Source of the DNA: Limnoglobus roseus | GTDB taxonomy: Bacteria > Planctomycetota > Planctomycetia > Gemmatales > Gemmataceae | Assembly (NCBI RefSeq): GCF_008254045.1 | Contig: NZ_CP042425.1 | Span: forward strand, 7,888,163-7,952,162 | Direction: 5' to 3' | DNA length: 64,000 nt | In this document: positions 59,961 through 64,000 of the stretch, in pieces | Layout: each line of letters opens with the position of its first letter | Numbering within the stretch: position 1 is the first letter of the stretch | Made by a program: the position numbers and the translations under genes | The notes under the pieces: model-generated | What the model was told of the DNA's origin: nothing | The model's database searches: none | Seen by the model: the letters and a program-made list of their open reading frames with translations, nothing else

Positions 59961-61608
59961 GGTTGATCCCTCCCGACGGCACCCGCCAGTTGTTCGCGGC
60001 AATTCGATCAATGATGCGGCCAGCCCGGGCCACGCCGACGCCGGTCGGGTCGACGCCGTGCCGCACCAGGATGGCGCGCTGGCCGCTGGTGCACCGCGAC
60101 TGGCCGACGCTGTCGATGACGGCCCCGGCCTGGGCGGGGGTGTACCCGATCGCCACCTCCCGACGGACGCCGAGTTTCACCAACAGCGAAACCTGTGCGT
60201 CGGACGCCCCGCCCCGGCGGACCGGCGTGGACAGTCCGCTGCCGGCACCGTCGCCGTCCTCGACTCGGTCGACACGGTAGGTCGAATCGACCAGGAGTTG
60301 CGACTCCTGCTGCCGCTTGCGGCGGAGGGCGAGCACGGCCTTCGCCAGTTCGAGGTCCTCCACCGTGACCTTGCAGCGGTCGCCCTGGCGGGCCGCCTCG
60401 CCGGCGAGGGCGCGGACTTCCACGTCGTAGTTACCGCCCAGGACGTCGTAGCAGTCGACCACGCCGTTCCGCGACGCGCCGACGAAGTCGAGGACGAGGC
60501 AGTTGTGCTTCGCGCTGGTTGCGATGGCCGCCTGCCGGTCGAACGCCGTGGCGTACCCGTCGACCGTGCCGGGGAGCGGCCGCAGTCCGCGGCCGACGCA
60601 CTGTGTGTACAGGCTCACCGACTTTGTCGGCCGGGCCATGACGACGCACGCCGTGGCCGGGGCGTCGAACCCCTCGGTGAACACGCCGAAGTTGCACACG
60701 TACTGGAGGTTGCCGGCGGAAAATTGCCGAACGATCTGCGTCCGCTCGGCGGGGTCGGTCTTGCCGTCCACGGCCGCCGCGCACCCGGGCCGCCGGGCGT
60801 TTAGGATGCGGGCCAGGGCGTGGGCGTGTTCGACGCCGGCGGTGAACACGATGGTCGGCCGGCCGCCCGTCTCTTGAAGGATCGGCGTCGCCATCTCGTG
60901 CAGCACCCGCTCTTCGACGAGCCGCTGCTCCAACTCTTCGCGGGTGAAGTCGGCCTCGTGTCCGCGGGCCTTCTTGACCTTGATCGTGTCAAGGTCGAGG
61001 CTGTCGACCGTCACCGTCAGTTGCTCGAAGGGCACCAGCCACCCCTCGGAAGTCATGAACGCGATGTCGCGGGAGTACGCGACATCCTCGAACACGAGGC
61101 CGAGGGCCGTGCTGTCCGTCCGGTTCGGCGTGGCCGTCACGCCGAGGACTTTCAGGTGCGGGTTCCGGCCGCGGAAGTAGTCGATCACCTTCCGGTACGA
61201 CGGAGACGTCGCGTGGTGGCACTCGTCGACGACGATCAAGCCGAACGGGTAGTTGCGGTACTTCTCCAGCCGGCGGTTCGAGACCATCGACTGGACGCTG
61301 GCGACGACCGTCATGTCCCCCTGCCACAGGCCGCCGAGGTCGGCCCCCCGCACGCCCATCTCGACGTGCGGCGGCACCCCGATCTCGTCGCCGACCTTCT
61401 CGGCCGTCTGGTTGACGATTTCCGTCGTGTGGGCCAGCACGAGGCAGTTGCCGAACTCCCACTCGCGGATCGTCTTGCCGATGACGACCGTCTTGCCGCC
61501 GCCGGTCGGGATCACGGCCACGCACGAGTCCTTGGCCGCCAGCGTGGCCTTGATGGCGTCGATCGCCTCCCGCTGATACGGCCGTTCTTTCCGAAACACC
61601 GGGGTCAC
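59953..61608 (-). CDS. DEAD/DEAH-type helicase (type III restriction-like / Rad25-like)
   Basis: 551 residues from GTG 61608, overlapping the ParB-like stop (GTGA). Helicase motifs: I VAVIPTGGGKTVVIG (about 33), Ia CLVLAHTTEIVNQT, II LIVVDECHHATS (about 127), III VLGVTATPNRTDS, V FTEGFDAPATACVVMARPTK (about 286) and VI QCVGRGLRPLPG (about 310). This SF2 pattern is shared by phage helicases and restriction-linked translocases. A C-terminal ~100-residue tail is Arg-rich. In a prophage it is probably a replication or recombination helicase. The frame upstream of 61608 is not protein-like. Confidence 0.88.
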   Translation of the reverse strand: MTPVFRKERPYQREAIDAIKATLAAKDSCVAVIPTGGGKTVVIGKTIREWEFGNCLVLAHTTEIVNQTAEKVGDEIGVPPHVEMGVRGADLGGLWQGDMTVVASVQSMVSNRRLEKYRNYPFGLIVVDECHHATSPSYRKVIDYFRGRNPHLKVLGVTATPNRTDSTALGLVFEDVAYSRDIAFMTSEGWLVPFEQLTVTVDSLDLDTIKVKKARGHEADFTREELEQRLVEERVLHEMATPILQETGGRPTIVFTAGVEHAHALARILNARRPGCAAAVDGKTDPAERTQIVRQFSAGNLQYVCNFGVFTEGFDAPATACVVMARPTKSVSLYTQCVGRGLRPLPGTVDGYATAFDRQAAIATSAKHNCLVLDFVGASRNGVVDCYDVLGGNYDVEVRALAGEAARQGDRCKVTVEDLELAKAVLALRRKRQQESQLLVDSTYRVDRVEDGDGAGSGLSTPVRRGGASDAQVSLLVKLGVRREVAIGYTPAQAGAVIDSVGQSRCTSGQRAILVRHGVDPTGVGVARAGRIIDRIAANNWRVPSGGINLE

Positions 61609-62636
61609 GCCGCACCCCCTGACTGTTCCAGGCTGTCCTTCGCCCGGTCGACGTCCTCCTTCGCTTTCACCCGCTCGACCTTCTCCTTCGCCTTGTCGTG
61701 CGCCCACTTCGGCACCCACCCGATGCCCTTGCAGCACGAGCAGTCCGCGTCGGCTGCCTTACGATCACGGCCGTCACCCTCGCAGTGCGGGCACCGGTGC
61801 GACGGTCTCGCGCCCCACATGTCGCTGCGGGCACGCTCGATGGATCCGATCAGTGAGGGGACGCCCACGGACTTGCCGGCCGGCAGTCGTTGCCAGGACT
61901 CGATGCGTTTTTTGAGGGCGTCGAGTTCGTAACATGCCGCCTTCATCAACTCCAGGAGTTCCGGCCGGGGCAGTTCAGACGCTTCGGGACGTTCCGACTC
62001 GCCCGTCGAATCATCAGGGCCGAGTTGGGCCTCGGTGCCGTCCTGTGGGTCGATCGGCGGGCCGGCATCAGTAGCCGGCGGGTCGGCCGGGTCGTCGATC
62101 GGATCCGCGGACGGTGCCTTCGGCTTGGCGGCCGGTTGGAGACGGCCCTTGCTATCTACCCGGCGATCGACGTTCGGAATTTCCGAACGTCTCCACAGTT
62201 CCAATCGCACATCCGCAACCGTCTTGTCGCTGACCCCGGCCAGTTCGGAGATCCGCTTGTCGCTGTCGTGCGGCATCATGCGCAGCAGCAACTCCACGCA
62301 CCGCCTTTTGTCGGCGTTGCTCCTCTTCAGGCCGTGCCCCTGGTTGGACGTCACTGTGTCGATCGCCCAATCCGTCCACGTGCCGGTCCGGACGGCGAAC
62401 TTGAGCCCCGTCAGCCCGGCCTTCTTCGCCCCGGCAATGCGGTGGTGGCCTGAGGACAGGCGGTAACGGTCGAAGTTTGGTATCTTCCAGACGGTCGGCG
62501 GCTCGACGGAGAATTCTTCCTTCCGGTACTCGTCGGCGAGTTCGTCGACGTGCGACTTGTCCAGACCTTTCGCGCGGGGCTGAAGCTCCTCGTCTATCTC
62601 GACGTCATCAAACTTGAGGGTCTTGTACAGCGGCAT
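61605..62636 (-). CDS. ParB-like nuclease/partition-domain protein
   Basis: 343 residues from ATG 62636. ParB/Sulfiredoxin-like part: VEIDEELQPRAKGLDKSHVD, then FDRYRLSSGHHRIAGAKKAG (the G-H-R-I-A-A-like box II), LELLRMMPHDSDKRISELAG, VSDKTVADVRLELWRR as helix-turn-helix. Then a Pro/Asp-rich linker and a C-terminal zinc-ribbon-like pair (RCPHCEGDGRDRKAADADCS with CCKGIGW) and a Lys/Glu-rich helix. Such proteins act in partition, or as phage nucleases with a ParB fold. An in-frame GTG two codons earlier (62642) is possible. It is the first gene of a two-gene unit with the helicase. Confidence 0.75.
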   Translation of the reverse strand: MPLYKTLKFDDVEIDEELQPRAKGLDKSHVDELADEYRKEEFSVEPPTVWKIPNFDRYRLSSGHHRIAGAKKAGLTGLKFAVRTGTWTDWAIDTVTSNQGHGLKRSNADKRRCVELLLRMMPHDSDKRISELAGVSDKTVADVRLELWRRSEIPNVDRRVDSKGRLQPAAKPKAPSADPIDDPADPPATDAGPPIDPQDGTEAQLGPDDSTGESERPEASELPRPELLELMKAACYELDALKKRIESWQRLPAGKSVGVPSLIGSIERARSDMWGARPSHRCPHCEGDGRDRKAADADCSCCKGIGWVPKWAHDKAKEKVERVKAKEDVDRAKDSLEQSGGAA

Positions 62637-62748
62637 GGTCACGCCCCCTTTTCGGAGGGGTGTGCCCGGACGGCGATGCGGATTACCGCGTCCGCTGGAC
62701 TTGACCAGCGGATCAATACTGTTATTCTGTTCACAGTTGGTCTCCTGA

Positions 62749-62784
62749 ACGGCCGGTGATCCTTGGCAGGCACCGGCCGTTTTT
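62749..62784 (+). terminator. Hairpin with T-run, plus strand
   Basis: ACGGCCGGTG-(12 nt)-CACCGGCCGT, followed by TTTTC. It could terminate transcripts on the plus strand, but no plus-strand gene reaches it. On the minus strand it lacks a T-run. Possible operator of the ParB-like gene. Confidence 0.4.
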
Positions 62785-62793
62785 CGTTCGCGT

Positions 62794-63000
62794 TTAGGAC
62801 TTTGTGTGGCGCTGGACCGACTCGGCGGTCGGTTGGATGTGTCGAACCATCGAGGCCACTTCGGCCCATTGGAAGCGAAGGCCGCCGTCGGGAAGTAGGT
62901 AGTGTGGGAGCTTGTTCCGCCGCGCCAGCTTCTCGGCGGTCCCGGTCAGCCAGAGGAACCGGCGGTCGACTTCGTCGGCGTTGATGAGATCGGATGCCAT
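62794..63000 (-). CDS. Small helix-turn-helix protein (excisionase-like)
   Basis: 68 residues: MASDLINADEVDRRFLWLTG, TAEKLARRNKLPHYLLPDGG, LRFQWAEVASMVRHIQPTAE. The strand-turn LLPDGGLRFQWAEV after a basic helix is the MerR/excisionase (HTH_17-type) signature. It could regulate the lytic or excision genes of the prophage. No strong ribosome-binding site is visible. Confidence 0.6.
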   Translation of the reverse strand: MASDLINADEVDRRFLWLTGTAEKLARRNKLPHYLLPDGGLRFQWAEVASMVRHIQPTAESVQRHTKS

Positions 63001-63101
63001 CGGCGTTGCCCCGTGCCCTTAGTCGGACACTGAACTGTACGGGGCCGCCTTGTACTCGCGTTCACTAGATGTGGTAGATGGTCGCCTTTGGTCCCCTTTG
63101 G

Positions 63102-63920
63102 TTAGGTTGTGACAATCCCCTTCCTTTCGGCCCACCCGGGCGGGTCGGCCGCGAACTCTTGGAGCAAGACGAGTGCGGACCGCGGCGGGCGGCCGCCGGA
63201 GATTTCGATTGGGCCGCCGTACTTGGCGTTGTCGCGCTTAATCTTCCGCCACCGCGTGCCGATATCGGTCTGCTGCATCTCGGCCACAGCCCGCCACGCG
63301 GCCACAATCTCGGCGCACCCGTGGACGCGCTGCACGACCGGCGGTGGTTCCGACGGCCGCGTCGCTGTGACGAATTGGCGGGGCGGTTCGGCACCCGCTT
63401 GCGATGACTCTCGCTCCAAGAGTCCCGTCAACTCGGCCAGCCGTTGCCACTGCGGTCGGCGCCGCTTGAGGATCACGGAGAGGCGGATGCGCATCCGCAT
63501 CACGGCCGCCGCCGTCAGTGGCGGCCAAGTGTACCCCGGGCATCGGTGATGAAACCCGGCCCTTCGATCGGACGCCCGCTCCACTTCCCGGATGAACAGG
63601 GCGACGAGGTCGTCCGCCTCTTCGTGGGCGGTCCCGTAGCCGGGGTAGCCGACGGGCAGGGCGCTTACCCGGGTCAACTTCGGAATGGACTTCTCCACGC
63701 GACCGGGGCGATACTCAGACCGCAGTGTGTTGAACGCCTCGGCGATCCACTCCGCGCGATCATTGAGCAACCGCACATAGTCGGGGCGTGTGGACGCATC
63801 AAAGATGCGAGTGGCGAGCACCGCGCACCCCCACGTGCTACGGAAGGCCGCGTGAACGTCGGGGTCGGTCACGGCGTTGAGGATGGGATCCCGCGTGGGG
63901 AAGTGAAAGCCGTTGGACAT
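63102..63920 (-). CDS. Unknown basic protein at the head of the prophage operon
   Basis: 272 residues from ATG 63920 (GAGGTGCACA upstream). It has no recognised domain. N-terminal MSNGFHFPTRDPILNAVTDP then VHAAFRSTWGCAVLATRIFD, a Trp-rich helical middle, PGYTWPPLTAAAVMRMRIRL and KRRRPQWQRLAELTGLLERE, and a C-terminal GGPIEISGGRPPRSALVLLQ. The many Arg residues and the helical middle could bind nucleic acid. It faces the window edge, so upstream partners may lie outside. Confidence 0.5.
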   Translation of the reverse strand: MSNGFHFPTRDPILNAVTDPDVHAAFRSTWGCAVLATRIFDASTRPDYVRLLNDRAEWIAEAFNTLRSEYRPGRVEKSIPKLTRVSALPVGYPGYGTAHEEADDLVALFIREVERASDRRAGFHHRCPGYTWPPLTAAAVMRMRIRLSVILKRRRPQWQRLAELTGLLERESSQAGAEPPRQFVTATRPSEPPPVVQRVHGCAEIVAAWRAVAEMQQTDIGTRWRKIKRDNAKYGGPIEISGGRPPRSALVLLQEFAADPPGWAERKGIVTT

Positions 63921-64000
63921 TGTGCACCTCGGAGATCGGTCGACCCGCCGGGTCGCACGAGGTGCTGCGCGGTGGCCGGCGGGTCGCGTTGAAGTGGCAA

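Overview
The window is GC-rich, gene-dense bacterial DNA that looks like a planctomycete of the Gemmata group. The clues are three DUF1580-type proteins, a surface protein opening with an LEDRxxP-like N-terminus, a transmembrane Ser/Thr kinase and a large set of environmental-stress genes. No gene here fixes the species, so the assignment is inference.

The layout is best read as tandem integrative elements using a tRNA-His gene. Two 3' tRNA-His fragments (1535-1597 and 49872-49920; 42 of 49 bases identical over the shared part) both lack the 5' half of the tRNA, and each lies beside a tyrosine recombinase gene. Element 1 is only seen at its right edge (1-1534: end of an HNH endonuclease gene, and an integrase). 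Element 2 fills 1598-49871. Element 3 starts at 49921 and runs off the window.

Element 2 starts with a satellite-like module: integrase (1712), an unknown 661-residue protein (3171), a DUF1580 helix-turn-helix-like protein (5252) and a DUF3854/DUF927-like primase-helicase (5692). Next come a zinc-ribbon protein (8975) and a 1395-residue protein joining an N-terminal NACHT-like NTPase to a C-terminal PD-(D/E)XK nuclease (9690). The latter is the best candidate for an uncharacterised defence system. From 14.3 to 49 kb the cargo is a stress and ion-homeostasis island: DUF2294 proteins, BON-domain proteins, dodecin, Dps, a baeRF-type protein, TspO, DUF1269-like membrane proteins, a MacAB exporter, three P-type ATPases, a flavin reductase, an RNB exoribonuclease, a Cys-rich copper-storage protein, receiver proteins, an MFS transporter, a zinc alcohol dehydrogenase, an EEP phosphatase and a cardiolipin synthase. 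A segment of this island is present twice (about 15.4-22.4 kb and 33.5-37.5 kb) with reciprocal decay: DUF2294 is broken in one copy, TspO is cut to a stub in the other. A dnaK remnant lacking its middle, a frameshifted FG-GAP surface protein, degenerate CRISPR-like repeats and a paired noncoding leader/terminator element are also present.

Element 3 has an integrase, DUF1580 protein, Ser/Thr kinase and lipoprotein on the + strand. A long convergent minus-strand series follows (read from 63.9 kb down to 54.4 kb): unknown gene, small HTH protein, ParB-like protein, DEAD-like helicase, several unknowns, a tail-assembly chaperone pair with a canonical A_AAA_AAG frameshift site, and a tape-measure protein. 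This is a prophage or prophage remnant whose head genes are not in the window. Short hairpins with the core GCGGCTC-(3 nt)-GAGCCGC recur only in element 3.
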